A program made the translations under genes and the position numbers. Positions 8,733 to 16,639 of a DNA stretch of 64,000 nucleotides are shown here, in pieces; position 1 is the first letter of the stretch, and the number at the start of each line of letters is the position of its first letter. This stretch comes from CAYQXJ01 sp964421565 (lineage in GTDB: Bacteria > Planctomycetota > Brocadiia > SM23-32): the NCBI GenBank assembly GCA_964421565.1, contig CAYQXJ010000003.1, forward strand, positions 62,001-126,000, read 5' to 3'. The notes under the pieces were generated by a model. It was given only the letters and a program-made list of their open reading frames with translations, was not told where the DNA came from and ran no database searches.

Positions 8733-9505
8733 CGCAATCCCTCGCTGAGCACAACAGCCGTACCGTCATCGCACTCTATTGCTTGAGCGGCCACACCGAA
8801 GCGCGAACTGAGTTCGTCAACCATGCACGCCCGCGCAGCGCTGTCTGTGTCTGTGCTACGGAAAGCGACCATCAACTGGCCGTCGACGACGCCAGCGCGC
8901 AAGATGGTGCCGCCGTTTTCGGGCAGCAGGGCCAGCATCTCCACGCACGCCTGTAGCAGGCGTTGCCTGGCGGCCTCCGGCAATCCCAGGTCCTCCACGG
9001 CGGAGCGCAGGCTGTCGAGACTCGCCGCCACGCCGCCTTCATGAGCCTGGGGCTCTGCCTCCAACAGCGTCGTGCCGTGACCACCCGCGAAGAGCACCAG
9101 TCTGTCGGCCCCTTGCTCGGCGTGGTCCTCAGGCCGCCCGCCCCTCTCGGCGTAGAAGTCCTCCACGCGCTGTTTCAGATGAGCGATGCTGCAGGGCTTG
9201 GTCACGTAGTCCCACACGCGCAGGCGCAACGCCTCCACGGCGGTGTGCTGCGAGCCGAAGCCCGTCAGCACAAGCACCCCTACGGAGGGGTTCATCTTCC
9301 GAGCGCGCTGAACCACCTGCATCCCGGGCAGGCCGGGCATCCTGAGGTCGGTGATCAGAAAGTCGTAGCAGTTCTCCGCCAGCAGACGTGCGGCCTGGTC
9401 ACCATCGGCGGCCGTGTGCACTACCCAGGCTTCCTGGATGAAGAGTTCTCGCAGCGCCCAGCGTATCGTTTCTTCGTCGTCCACTATCAGCATGCGTCGG
9501 CTCAT
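8729..9505 (-). CDS. Response regulator with a degenerate RsbW-like output domain
   Basis: A 258-residue protein. Residues 1-120 are a canonical receiver domain (acidic pocket DDEE, phosphoacceptor Asp53 in ITDLRMPG, Lys in VTKPCS). The remainder is not a DNA-binding domain. Residues about 165-250 run LDSLRSAVEDLGLPEAARQRL, then an alternating strand pattern GTILRAGVVDGQLMVAF, which resembles the layout of HATPase anti-sigma kinases but lacks the N-box Asn and glycine boxes. It overlaps both the kinase upstream and the STAS gene downstream by 4 bases. A phosphorylation-controlled binding partner for the STAS protein is the simplest reading (inference). Confidence 0.78.
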   Translation of the reverse strand: MSRRMLIVDDEETIRWALRELFIQEAWVVHTAADGDQAARLLAENCYDFLITDLRMPGLPGMQVVQRARKMNPSVGVLVLTGFGSQHTAVEALRLRVWDYVTKPCSIAHLKQRVEDFYAERGGRPEDHAEQGADRLVLFAGGHGTTLLEAEPQAHEGGVAASLDSLRSAVEDLGLPEAARQRLLQACVEMLALLPENGGTILRAGVVDGQLMVAFRSTDTDSAARACMVDELSSRFGVAAQAIECDDGTAVVLSEGLR

Positions 9506-10506
9506 GCAGCGGCTTTCTCCTCGGCTTCTGCGGCCTCTGCGGGAAGAACCACCGTGAAGACCGCGCCGCCCGATGGCGCGTTGCGGACTTCCAGTCGCCC
9601 TTTATGGGCGTCGACGATCTTCTTGCTGACGGAGAGCCCGAGGCCGATTCCCGTCGCCTTGGAGGTGAAGAAGGGATCAAACACCCGCGCGAGCAAGTCA
9701 TCCGCTATGCCGTCGCCCTGATCGGTGAACGAGACCGCGACGGCCCCCTCCTCCTCCAGCACATCCAGGTCAACCTCTACCCGGCTTCCAGGTGGGCTGG
9801 CGTCGACTGCATTAAGCAGGATGTTGCTGAAGACCTGTTCGACCAGGTCGCTGTCTATCTGTGCGCTGCAGTGGAGTGCTGAACGGCGCACGCGCACCTC
9901 AACGTTGCGCTTTCGCAGGCTTGAGCGGATCGACTGCGTGGTGCGGTGCACCACTTCTTCCATGTCGCATTCCGCGATGCGCGGCGTGTAGTGCCGGGCA
10001 AAGTGCAGAAGGTTGTGCACAACCTTCTCCATCCTCTCTGCTTCGCGGTGCAAGTTATCGAGCAACACCTTGCGCGAGTCGTCTTCGTCCATCTTCGTCT
10101 GAAGCACTTCCACCGACAGCAGCATGCCGCAGAGGGGGTTCCGTATCTCGTGAGCGACAGAGGCCGAAAGTTCGCCCAGGTTGGCCAGCTCCACCATCCC
10201 CGACAGAACAACGGCCAGTTCCTCCATTCGCGAAGCCCAGGCCCCGAGCCGTTCGGACCACTGCTGCACACACTGGCGCCGAAGCGTGGCCAGGTCGCTT
10301 CGCAAAGGAAGCAAGACTTCTGCGTCGCCGACCACCTCGGCCAGGGCATCAATGCGCCGTTCCAACGATTCGATCACCTCCCGGCGCTCAGCGAGCGATT
10401 GGCGTTCGGTTCGGATAGCCTCCAGCAATCTGCCGACCAGTTGTTGTTCCTGCCGCATGCGTCTCTGGTTCCTTCTTGCGAGTGCAGGGGAAAGCTCGGT
10501 CCACAC
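9502..10506 (-). CDS. Soluble sensor histidine kinase
   Basis: A 334-residue kinase without membrane segments. The first 100 residues form a long coiled coil. HisKA has the phospho-His near residue 119 in VAHEIRNPLCGML, and HATPase_c shows N-box NILLNAVDAS, G1 DQGDGIADD and G2 GIGLGLSVSKK. It overlaps its response regulator by 4 bases. The start is uncertain: a GTG at 10506 gives the longest form, and an ATG at 10458 (16 residues shorter) is equally possible. It heads the leftward operon that ends at the sigma-54 activator. No sensing domain is visible beyond the coiled coil, so the input may be a protein partner. Confidence 0.88.
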   Translation of the reverse strand: MWTELSPALARRNQRRMRQEQQLVGRLLEAIRTERQSLAERREVIESLERRIDALAEVVGDAEVLLPLRSDLATLRRQCVQQWSERLGAWASRMEELAVVLSGMVELANLGELSASVAHEIRNPLCGMLLSVEVLQTKMDEDDSRKVLLDNLHREAERMEKVVHNLLHFARHYTPRIAECDMEEVVHRTTQSIRSSLRKRNVEVRVRRSALHCSAQIDSDLVEQVFSNILLNAVDASPPGSRVEVDLDVLEEEGAVAVSFTDQGDGIADDLLARVFDPFFTSKATGIGLGLSVSKKIVDAHKGRLEVRNAPSGGAVFTVVLPAEAAEAEEKAAA

Positions 10507-10835
10507 TCAGCTTATATCCGCCGGCGGAGGCACGTTGCAACGCATCGAGAGGCATTGATGCAACGGCCCGGACACTTGCCGCTGCGCGCGCCTTAACCCA
10601 ACCGGACCGAGGGCCTCTGCAAATGGGTTGCCAACGCCCTCAGGCTGCCGAAGGCAGGGCAGGGGGAACGACCTCGCCGTCCACAGAACTCGCCGGAAAG
10701 TCACTGAAAGGCAGGAGAAAGCCCGTACAGAAAAAGCGGCGCCGCACCCCGTGGACCGGTCGTCCACGCGGCCGCCGCCGTTTGATTATACAACGCTTGT
10801 TGGAAGATGCCGCGCTGCGCGGGGCTGAGCCCTGC
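10507..10835. other. Non-coding gap upstream of the kinase operon
   Basis: No convincing gene. It contains a perfect 7-bp hairpin (arms 10750-10756 and 10762-10768) and, on the minus strand, a run of five T at 10732-10736 after the palindrome GCGGCGCCGC, which may end the flgM/zinc-ribbon transcript. A TATAAT hexamer (minus strand, 10785-10790) could start the kinase operon but has only a weak -35. Confidence 0.4.
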
Positions 10836-11021
10836 CTACTGCCCTACGGGATAGGCGGCTACGAAGCGTCTGTCTACACCGTGCGGTCCGGCGCGCACGC
10901 GAACCACGCGCCTGCAGCGAGGGCAAGTGCCGACGAATGCCCTGCTGTCTGCGGTGCGGTAGGCCCGTCCGTAGGTATGGCAGCACCGGAAGAACACACC
11001 GACGAACCGTTTCTGCGCCAC
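10836..11021 (-). CDS. Small zinc-ribbon-like protein
   Basis: A 61-residue protein with two cysteine pairs, FFRCCHTYGRAY near residues 11-22 and CPRCRRVV near 33-40, an arrangement typical of a zinc ribbon, though the first knuckle is C-C-H rather than C-x-x-C. It starts with GTG 2 bases after the flgM stop (TGA-GC-GTG), so translation is coupled to flgM. Basic residues surround the second knuckle. I have a memory of similar short proteins in planctomycete-like genomes but no function is known to me. It may be an accessory factor of the FlgM switch or unrelated. Confidence 0.6.
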   Translation of the reverse strand: MAQKRFVGVFFRCCHTYGRAYRTADSRAFVGTCPRCRRVVRVRAGPHGVDRRFVAAYPVGQ

Positions 11022-11023
11022 GC

Positions 11024-11311
11024 TCAGAGTCCTTCGCGCAATATCCTCTCCGCCGCCTCGCGAACGGCTTCACTGGTAACCAGTTCGCCACGCTGCAGCT
11101 TCTCCAGCACCTCGTGCACGCGGCTCATGCGCGTAGTTTCGCTGTTGCGGATACGGTCGAGCAGGGCTTGCAGCTCGCCCGCCACCGCCACATCGGGGTC
11201 GTCGTCGGCGCCGGGCTCCGCCCTGCCGTCCGCTCGCTGGGCCTTAGCCTTCTCATTGCGGCCGATCCTGCCGAACCAGCCGTTGCTTAGTCTTCCGATC
11301 TCGTCGACCAT
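11024..11311 (-). CDS. flgM: FlgM-like anti-sigma-28 factor
   Basis: FlgM binds and silences the flagellar sigma-28 factor until it is exported after hook completion. The ATG at 11311 has GGAGG 5 bases upstream and gives 95 residues, the family size. The C-terminal 35 residues match the FlgM sigma-binding region: SRVHEVLEKLQRGELVTSEA followed by VREAAERILREGL, comparable to the R-V-x-x-L-x-x-x-I-x-x-G-x-Y pattern ending in A-x-x-L. The N-terminal half is charged and low in complexity, as usual for this disordered protein. A sigma-28 type promoter precedes it, the expected feedback design. sigma-28 itself is not in the window. Confidence 0.78.
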   Translation of the reverse strand: MVDEIGRLSNGWFGRIGRNEKAKAQRADGRAEPGADDDPDVAVAGELQALLDRIRNSETTRMSRVHEVLEKLQRGELVTSEAVREAAERILREGL

Positions 11312-11383
11312 CGCCTTCCTCCGTGTCGCCCGTGCACGCAGCCAATCGCATGCCAAAGCGGTGCACCATTCATCCCCTTTACC

Positions 11384-11410
11384 TTATCGCCGTTTCGGCC
11401 CCGAGTTTTA
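11384..11410 (-). promoter_or_regulatory. Sigma-28 (FliA-type) promoter of flgM
   Basis: On the minus strand: TAAAACTC, an 11-base spacer, then GGCGATAA. The known sigma-28 consensus is TAAAGTTT-N11-GCCGATAA, so the -10 matches 7 of 8, the -35 core TAAA is intact and the spacing is exact. The predicted start lies about 65 bases before the flgM ATG. Together with a similar element before flagellin it suggests a local consensus with GGCGA(T/C)AA. Confidence 0.78.
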
Positions 11411-11696
11411 GCGATTTCACGGCCAACCATTCGACCTTTCGCGCACCACGGGCGCTGTTGTGCACGTAAGCGGGGCCCTCCTGGAAGGGTGCAAGTCACT
11501 CTTACACAACACCTTAGAGCACGGCGCATGGGCCCCTCCTGCTCCGTTTGGCCCGTGCGCCGCGCCCGCGAACGATACCCATTGATTTAGGGTTTCCGGC
11601 TTCCCTACAATCCCTGTTCCTGATGTCCGGACGACCCTCGGGGTCGGCTGGGTGCGGAGGATCTGGTCCGTCTGAACAGAACTTAAGAAGGACGCC

Positions 11697-13064
11697 ATGC
11701 CCCACAGCGTGCTTGTAGTTGATGATGAAGAGTCGGTGCGCGCGAGCATCGAGATCCACCTTTCCGATCGGGACTATCACGTTCATACCGCCAGCACTGT
11801 CGAAGAGGGCCTGCGCAAGCTTGACAGCACGCTGCCCGACGTGTTGCTGGTTGACCTCAGAATGCCGGACCGCGACGGGTTCGAGCTGATCCGCGAACTG
11901 CACCGTCGCAACCACTCTACGCCGGTCATCGTCATCAGCGGCACGGGCGACATACAGAAGGCCGTCACGGCGACGAAGCTCGGGGCCGTGCAGTTCCTGG
12001 AGAAGCCCTTCAGTCTGTCAAGACTTGAGGAAGCGCTGGCGCAGGCTATGGGCTCGGGCGGAGCCCCGACGCGCCGAAGCGTGGACGCGGAGAGCATCCG
12101 GCTGGAGGGACCGGATTGGACCTTGCTGGGCGCCAGCGAAGCTATGCGCGAGGTCTACCGCAAGGTCCAGATGGTGAGCCGCAGCGGCCAGTCCACCGTG
12201 CTCATCCAGGGCGAAAGCGGCACGGGCAAGGAACTGATCGCGCGCGCGATATATCACCTGGGGGAGCGCAGCGACAACTCCCGCTTTGTGGACGTCAACT
12301 GTGCGGCCCTCAGCGAAGCCCTGCTGGAAGCAGAGCTTTTCGGGCATGAGAAGGGCGCGTTCACCGGCGCCACACAAAGCCGCAAGGGCCTGTTCGGAGC
12401 CGCAAACGAGGGCGCAATCTTCCTGGATGAAGTCGGCGAGATGCCGCTTAAGCTCCAGGCCAAACTGCTGCGAGTCCTTGAAGAAAAGAGCTACAAGCCG
12501 GTCGGCAGCGTGGAGAACATGTCGGTCAACTGCCGCGTGATCGCCAGCACAAATCGCAACCTCTGGCAGATGGTGGAGGAGGGCGAGTTCCGACGCGACC
12601 TGTTCTACCGGCTCGACGTGTTCACCGTCTGGATACCGCCGCTGCGCCAACGCCGCGAAGACATCCCGTTGCTGAGCCTGCACTTCCTGAGGCAACTTTC
12701 GCGAAGCTGCAATAAGCACATGACATCGTTCAGCCCCGGCGCTATGGAACGCTTGATGGACTACCATTGGCCGGGCAATGTACGCGAGTTGCGCAATGTC
12801 ATCGAACGCGCGGTCATCCTCGGCAGCGGCAGCACAGTGCAGGTTGAGCAGCTCATTGTCGCCAGCGGCCCCCGCTCCGAACCGCAGCCCCCCCCCGCTG
12901 TCGAAACCAAGTTGGAGAGCCTGGAAGAGCTGGAGAGGCGCGCCATCAAGAAAGTGCTTGACGAGACCGACTGGCAGAAGACAAAGAGCGCCGAGATTCT
13001 GGGCATCAACCGCACCACCCTGTGGCAGAAGATAAAGCGCTACGGTCTGGAAGAGCCGGCCTGA
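11697..13064 (+). CDS. Second sigma-54-dependent response regulator (NtrC family)
   Basis: A 455-residue activator: receiver domain (1-120, phosphoacceptor Asp53 in LVDLRMPD, Lys in FLEKPF), AAA+ domain with Walker A GESGTGKE, the GAFTGA loop that contacts sigma-54 and Walker B FLDEVGE, and a Fis-type helix-turn-helix in the last 45 residues ending IKRYGLEEPA. No kinase gene is next to it. It stands alone between flgM (divergent) and flagellin, so it may act on the flagellin promoter or be fed by one of the kinases upstream. The 385 bases before it hold the flgM promoter; I found no convincing promoter for this gene. Confidence 0.92.
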   Translation: MPHSVLVVDDEESVRASIEIHLSDRDYHVHTASTVEEGLRKLDSTLPDVLLVDLRMPDRDGFELIRELHRRNHSTPVIVISGTGDIQKAVTATKLGAVQFLEKPFSLSRLEEALAQAMGSGGAPTRRSVDAESIRLEGPDWTLLGASEAMREVYRKVQMVSRSGQSTVLIQGESGTGKELIARAIYHLGERSDNSRFVDVNCAALSEALLEAELFGHEKGAFTGATQSRKGLFGAANEGAIFLDEVGEMPLKLQAKLLRVLEEKSYKPVGSVENMSVNCRVIASTNRNLWQMVEEGEFRRDLFYRLDVFTVWIPPLRQRREDIPLLSLHFLRQLSRSCNKHMTSFSPGAMERLMDYHWPGNVRELRNVIERAVILGSGSTVQVEQLIVASGPRSEPQPPPAVETKLESLEELERRAIKKVLDETDWQKTKSAEILGINRTTLWQKIKRYGLEEPA

Positions 13065-13223
13065 GCGGCTCCTCCATGCCAGTTGCCCGCCGAAACTGCA
13101 CTCAGCGTTGAGGGCCGGCCACCACCCATAGTGACCGCATGGGTTCCGCACCTTACGTCGGCACTCCCCCCTGTCAGGCCCCTGTTGAAGCCAACCCGCC
13201 GGGGCCTGCATTCCAGAAAACGC

Positions 13224-13250
13224 TAAAGTCCCGAGCGAATCCGGCGACAA
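13224..13250 (+). promoter_or_regulatory. Candidate sigma-28 promoter of flagellin
   Basis: TAAAGTCC, an 11-base spacer, then GGCGACAA. Compared with TAAAGTTT-N11-GCCGATAA this is 6 of 8 in each box with exact spacing, and the -10 differs from the flgM element by one base. The start site would be near 13257, giving a 5' leader of about 107 bases. Confidence 0.68.
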
Positions 13251-13286
13251 AGTAGGTGTGACCAACCCGGTCAGGACGCTACCTCG

Positions 13287-13302
13287 GGGCCTGGCCGTTG
13301 CA
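13287..13302 (+). promoter_or_regulatory. Possible sigma-54 promoter of flagellin
   Basis: The -12 part TTGCA is perfect and the invariant GG (13288-13289) lies exactly 10 bases before the GC (13300-13301), but the -24 box is GGGCCT rather than TGGCAC. The start would be about 50 bases before the flagellin ATG. Weaker than the sigma-28 element 40 bases upstream; the two could both be used. Confidence 0.4.
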
Positions 13303-13363
13303 ACAGGAACGCCCGAGGCTATGCAGGGAGCACGGACTACTTACTTTTGTAGGAGGGTGTCGA

Positions 13364-14191
13364 ATGGGTCTAGTCATCAAGAATAACCTGATGGCCGAGG
13401 CCGCCATGCGGAACCTGGGCGCGACGTACAGGACACTGGGCGAGTCGATCAACGCCCTGTCCTCCGGTCTGCGCATCAACAGCGCGGACGACGATGCAGC
13501 GGGCCTTGCCGTGCGAGAGCTGATGCGAGCTGAAGTCGCCAGTCTGGGACAAGGCATCCGCAACGCCAATGACGGCATCTCCATGCTGCAGACGTTCGAC
13601 GGCGCAGCCCAGGTTATCGACGAGAAGCTGATCCGCATGAAGGAACTCGCCGTGCAGGCCTCCACGGGCACGTACTCGAGCGCGCAGCTGACGATCATGA
13701 ACGACGAGTTCAACCAGATGCGCAATGAGATCGAACGGATCGCCCAGGCCACGGCGTTCAACCAGATCAAGGGGCTCAACAACAGCGCCGGCATCACGGT
13801 CCACTTCGGTGATGGCGCCAGCTCCGCCGAGGACTACTACACCGTGAGCGCCCAGAACCTCACGGCCAGCGCCCTCGGTCTTTCCAGCCTCGCCATCGAC
13901 AGCCAGGCATCAGCCCAGGCCGCACTTGCGCTGGTCGACAGTGCGATCAACGCCAAGGACACCGGTCGGGCGCACTTCGGTGCCATGATCAACCGGCTGC
14001 GCAGCACCATCTCCAATCTGGAAATCCAGAAGGAGAACATCCAGTCGGCCGAGTCGCAGATCTCGGATGTCGACGTAGCCTCCGAGATGGCGGCCATGGT
14101 GCGCAACCAGGTGCTCGCCCAGGCCGGCGTGGCCATGCTCTCGCAGGCCAACGGCGTGCCCATGATGGCATTGAGCCTTCTGGGCGGTTGA
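13364..14191 (+). CDS. fliC: Flagellin
   Basis: This is the filament subunit. The ATG at 13364 follows a strong AGGAGGG site and gives 275 residues. The N-terminal D0/D1 region (MGLVIKNNLMAEAAMRNL, LSSGLRINSADDDAAGLAV) and the C-terminal D0 region (ISDVDVASEMAAMVRNQVL, AGVAMLSQANG, then ALSLLGG) are unmistakable. The central part is short, so the outer D2/D3 domains are essentially absent, as in many compact flagellins. It is monocistronic: sigma-28-type promoter before, terminator after. The final residues LLGG differ from the common LL.R ending. fliD, fliS and two glycosyltransferases follow. Confidence 0.96.
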   Translation: MGLVIKNNLMAEAAMRNLGATYRTLGESINALSSGLRINSADDDAAGLAVRELMRAEVASLGQGIRNANDGISMLQTFDGAAQVIDEKLIRMKELAVQASTGTYSSAQLTIMNDEFNQMRNEIERIAQATAFNQIKGLNNSAGITVHFGDGASSAEDYYTVSAQNLTASALGLSSLAIDSQASAQAALALVDSAINAKDTGRAHFGAMINRLRSTISNLEIQKENIQSAESQISDVDVASEMAAMVRNQVLAQAGVAMLSQANGVPMMALSLLGG

Positions 14192-14214
14192 CGCACATGA
14201 CGCAGTATCACCGT

Positions 14215-14245
14215 GGCCTCCCCACCAGGGGAGGCCCTTTCTTTT
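14215..14245 (+). terminator. Rho-independent terminator of flagellin
   Basis: A perfect 9-bp stem (GGCCTCCCC / GGGGAGGCC) with an ACCA loop, followed by CTTTCTTTT. It starts 23 bases after the flagellin stop and separates it from fliD. Confidence 0.92.
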
Positions 14246-14466
14246 GCGGCGGGTGGCTGCTCCTGCCGGGCGCGGCGAGTAGAGCCACGCCCGAGGCTGG
14301 GCACCCCGGCACGACCTTTGCGAACACTGATCCAACCATGCAGCCCACGGCACTCACGCAAAGTGCATGGAGCGCCCCTCGGCGCGCTTACCGGCATCGC
14401 AGGGGCCCGGGGCTAACGGCTCTGAAGCGCTGAAGATCGTTCCCAAGACAGGAAAGGTTTTCCAGG

Positions 14467-16608
14467 ATGGGCACCATCAACTTCGCCGGCGCCGGCACCG
14501 GCATCGACTGGAACGCGCTTGTCGAAGCGCAGATCCAGGCCCAGAACCAGCGCTTCGTCGCTCCACTGCAGAAGTACAAGACCTCCTGGGAAGATAAGCT
14601 CTCGGCCTACGACGAACTGCGCTCCCTACTGACGGAGTTCCAGGACTCCGTCGAGGCCATCGACACGCCCTCGGAACTCCGCTCCTACACCGTGAGCAGC
14701 ACCGACGAAGACGCCGTGTCAGCGACGGTGAGCGGCACTGCTTCCCCCGGCAGCCACACGCTCGAGGTTAACCAGCTTGCAGCGGCTGAAACTGAGGTGC
14801 ACTCCGGCCTCGAGTCCGCCGCAACCATCGTCAACAACAGCGACTCCGTTCGGACCTTCGCATACACATACGGCGGCGAGGCCACCAGTGTGGCCGTGGC
14901 CTCCGGCACAATGCTGAGCCAACTGGCCGGTCTGATCAACAATGACCCGAACAACCCCGGCGTGACCGCCTCCGTTCTGGACGACGGCAGCGGCAGCGTC
15001 ACTTCGCATCACCTTGTATTGCGTGGTCAGCAAACCGGCGCCGAGAAGACCCTGCTGATTGACGCCGACGGCACCACTCTCGCCGGCGAATGGAGCGCCC
15101 TGTCCGCAGACGCCCCGGCCGGAACCTCTTCGTTCACGGTGAGTGACAGCAGTTCGTTCAACCAGTTCCAGGCCATCATCGTCGCCGACGACGACAGCGG
15201 CGCCGAATACCACATCATCGACTCACTCGCCGACACAACGCTGAACTTGAAGGCGCCCCTGGCTGCGGACTTCACACAGGCCCAGAACGCGTACGTCACC
15301 GTGCGCGGGATGGGCAGCGTTCTCACCGATTCCGCCAGCGCGGGGGCGGCCAGCGTTTCGGTGGCGGACACCAGCCACTTCACGGTCGGTAGCACCGTAG
15401 TAATCGCCGATGCCAACGCCTACGAAGAGCTGACCATCGCGCAGGTGGACTCGACTACTGGAACGCTGACATTCGAGACCAACCTCACGGCGGACTATGC
15501 TGCTGACGCTTTCGTCACTCAGCTCTCCGGTGGACGCAAGTTCACCTTCGAAGACACCGACTTCACCGAAGTCCAGGCGGCCGCCAACGCCCAGCTCCGC
15601 GTGGACGGATACCCCGGCACAGGTTGGATCGAGCGGGACTCCAACGTCGTCGATGACGTGATCGACGGCGTAACCCTGAGCCTGAGGGCACCGACTGGGG
15701 AAACGCCGGTCAGCGTGACGGTCAATGAGGATATGGAGTCGGTAAAGGCCAAGATATCGGAGTTCGTCGACGCGTATAACGCCGTGCGGTCCTTCATCAA
15801 CGTGCAAACAGACTACGACCCCGAAACGGGTGCGGCGGGCAAGCTCATGGGCAGCTATGCCGCAAGCATCGTAGAGGGACGACTTCGGGACATCGTCATC
15901 AGCGAACCAACCGGATTCGACAACGCCTCAGACACCTACACGCTGCTCGGCCAGATAGGCATCGAACAGGTGGGCAGCGGAGAGGACAGCGTTCTGGGCA
16001 CCTTGACCCTCGACGAGTCCAAGCTCGAGGAGGCGCTGATCGAGGACTTCCAGAGCGTCATCCGTCTGTTCTCCGACCACTACAGCGGCTACTCCAACAG
16101 TCAGTATCTTACCTTCTACCAGGCCAGTGAACTGAACACAGTCGCCGGCACTTACGAGGTGGAGGCTTCCTTCGACGGCGGGGGCAACCTGACAGCCGGC
16201 AGGTTCCGGCGCTCGGGCGAAACTACGTGGCGCGATGCGAGCGTGGACGGGACGTACCTGCTCGGCCAGGATAGCAACCCCGAAGACGACCTCTGGGTCC
16301 GTGCGGAATGGGATGGCTCCAGCACCACACAGACGGCGACGGTCAGGGTGACACAGGGAGTCGCCTCGCAGATGAGCAGCGCACTGGAGAGCATGCTCAG
16401 CAGCACCGACGGCCTGCTGCACAACATCAACGAGAGTTACCAGGACATAATCGATCAGGTCGAGGATAAGATAGGGCGCGAACAGGAGCGGCTGGAAAGG
16501 TTACGCGAAAGCCTGACGGCCAAGTATGCACGGCTGGAGCAATACATGGTTCAGATGCAGGGCCAGCAACAGTGGTCGCAGAGCATGGCCGCCAGCCTGG
16601 CCTGGTAG
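14467..16608 (+). CDS. fliD: Flagellar filament cap protein FliD (HAP2)
   Basis: FliD caps the growing filament and helps flagellin insert. The 713 residues are longer than usual (about 450-550). The N-terminal domain (FAGAGTGIDWNALVEAQIQA, residues 5-24) and the C-terminal D0/D1 coiled coil (IDQVEDKIGREQERLERL and MQGQQQWSQSMAASL) are typical, as is DDVIDGVTLSL near 396-406. The excess length comes mainly from two tandem beta-rich modules at about 217-354, annotated separately. A purine-rich site lies upstream of the ATG. fliS follows after 31 bases. Confidence 0.94.
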   Translation: MGTINFAGAGTGIDWNALVEAQIQAQNQRFVAPLQKYKTSWEDKLSAYDELRSLLTEFQDSVEAIDTPSELRSYTVSSTDEDAVSATVSGTASPGSHTLEVNQLAAAETEVHSGLESAATIVNNSDSVRTFAYTYGGEATSVAVASGTMLSQLAGLINNDPNNPGVTASVLDDGSGSVTSHHLVLRGQQTGAEKTLLIDADGTTLAGEWSALSADAPAGTSSFTVSDSSSFNQFQAIIVADDDSGAEYHIIDSLADTTLNLKAPLAADFTQAQNAYVTVRGMGSVLTDSASAGAASVSVADTSHFTVGSTVVIADANAYEELTIAQVDSTTGTLTFETNLTADYAADAFVTQLSGGRKFTFEDTDFTEVQAAANAQLRVDGYPGTGWIERDSNVVDDVIDGVTLSLRAPTGETPVSVTVNEDMESVKAKISEFVDAYNAVRSFINVQTDYDPETGAAGKLMGSYAASIVEGRLRDIVISEPTGFDNASDTYTLLGQIGIEQVGSGEDSVLGTLTLDESKLEEALIEDFQSVIRLFSDHYSGYSNSQYLTFYQASELNTVAGTYEVEASFDGGGNLTAGRFRRSGETTWRDASVDGTYLLGQDSNPEDDLWVRAEWDGSSTTQTATVRVTQGVASQMSSALESMLSSTDGLLHNINESYQDIIDQVEDKIGREQERLERLRESLTAKYARLEQYMVQMQGQQQWSQSMAASLAW
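15115..15528 (+). repeat. Duplicated beta-module inserted in FliD
   Basis: Residues about 217-281 and 291-354 of FliD align as two diverged copies: SSFTVSDSSSFNQFQAIIVA against ASVSVADTSHFTVGSTVVIA, each continuing into a short strand run and ending with similar L-x-A-D-(F/Y) and A-(Y/F)-V-T motifs. The pattern S-V-x-V-x-D-x-S-x-F-x-x-x-x-x-V-x-I-A is one I know from phage and cell-surface proteins. The copies sit where most FliD proteins have a single continuous D2/D3 domain. Confidence 0.72.
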
Positions 16609-16639
16609 AGAACAGACCTCAGAATGCAGGAGCAAAGGC

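Noticed and set aside
11551..11568. Possible sigma-54 promoter before the second activator gene
   Set aside because: TTGGCCCG-N6-GC has the GG and GC at the right distance, but the -12 TT is missing and the site is about 130 bases from the ATG; too weak.
12018..13265. 415-codon open frame on the minus strand
   Set aside because: Shadow of the second sigma-54 activator.
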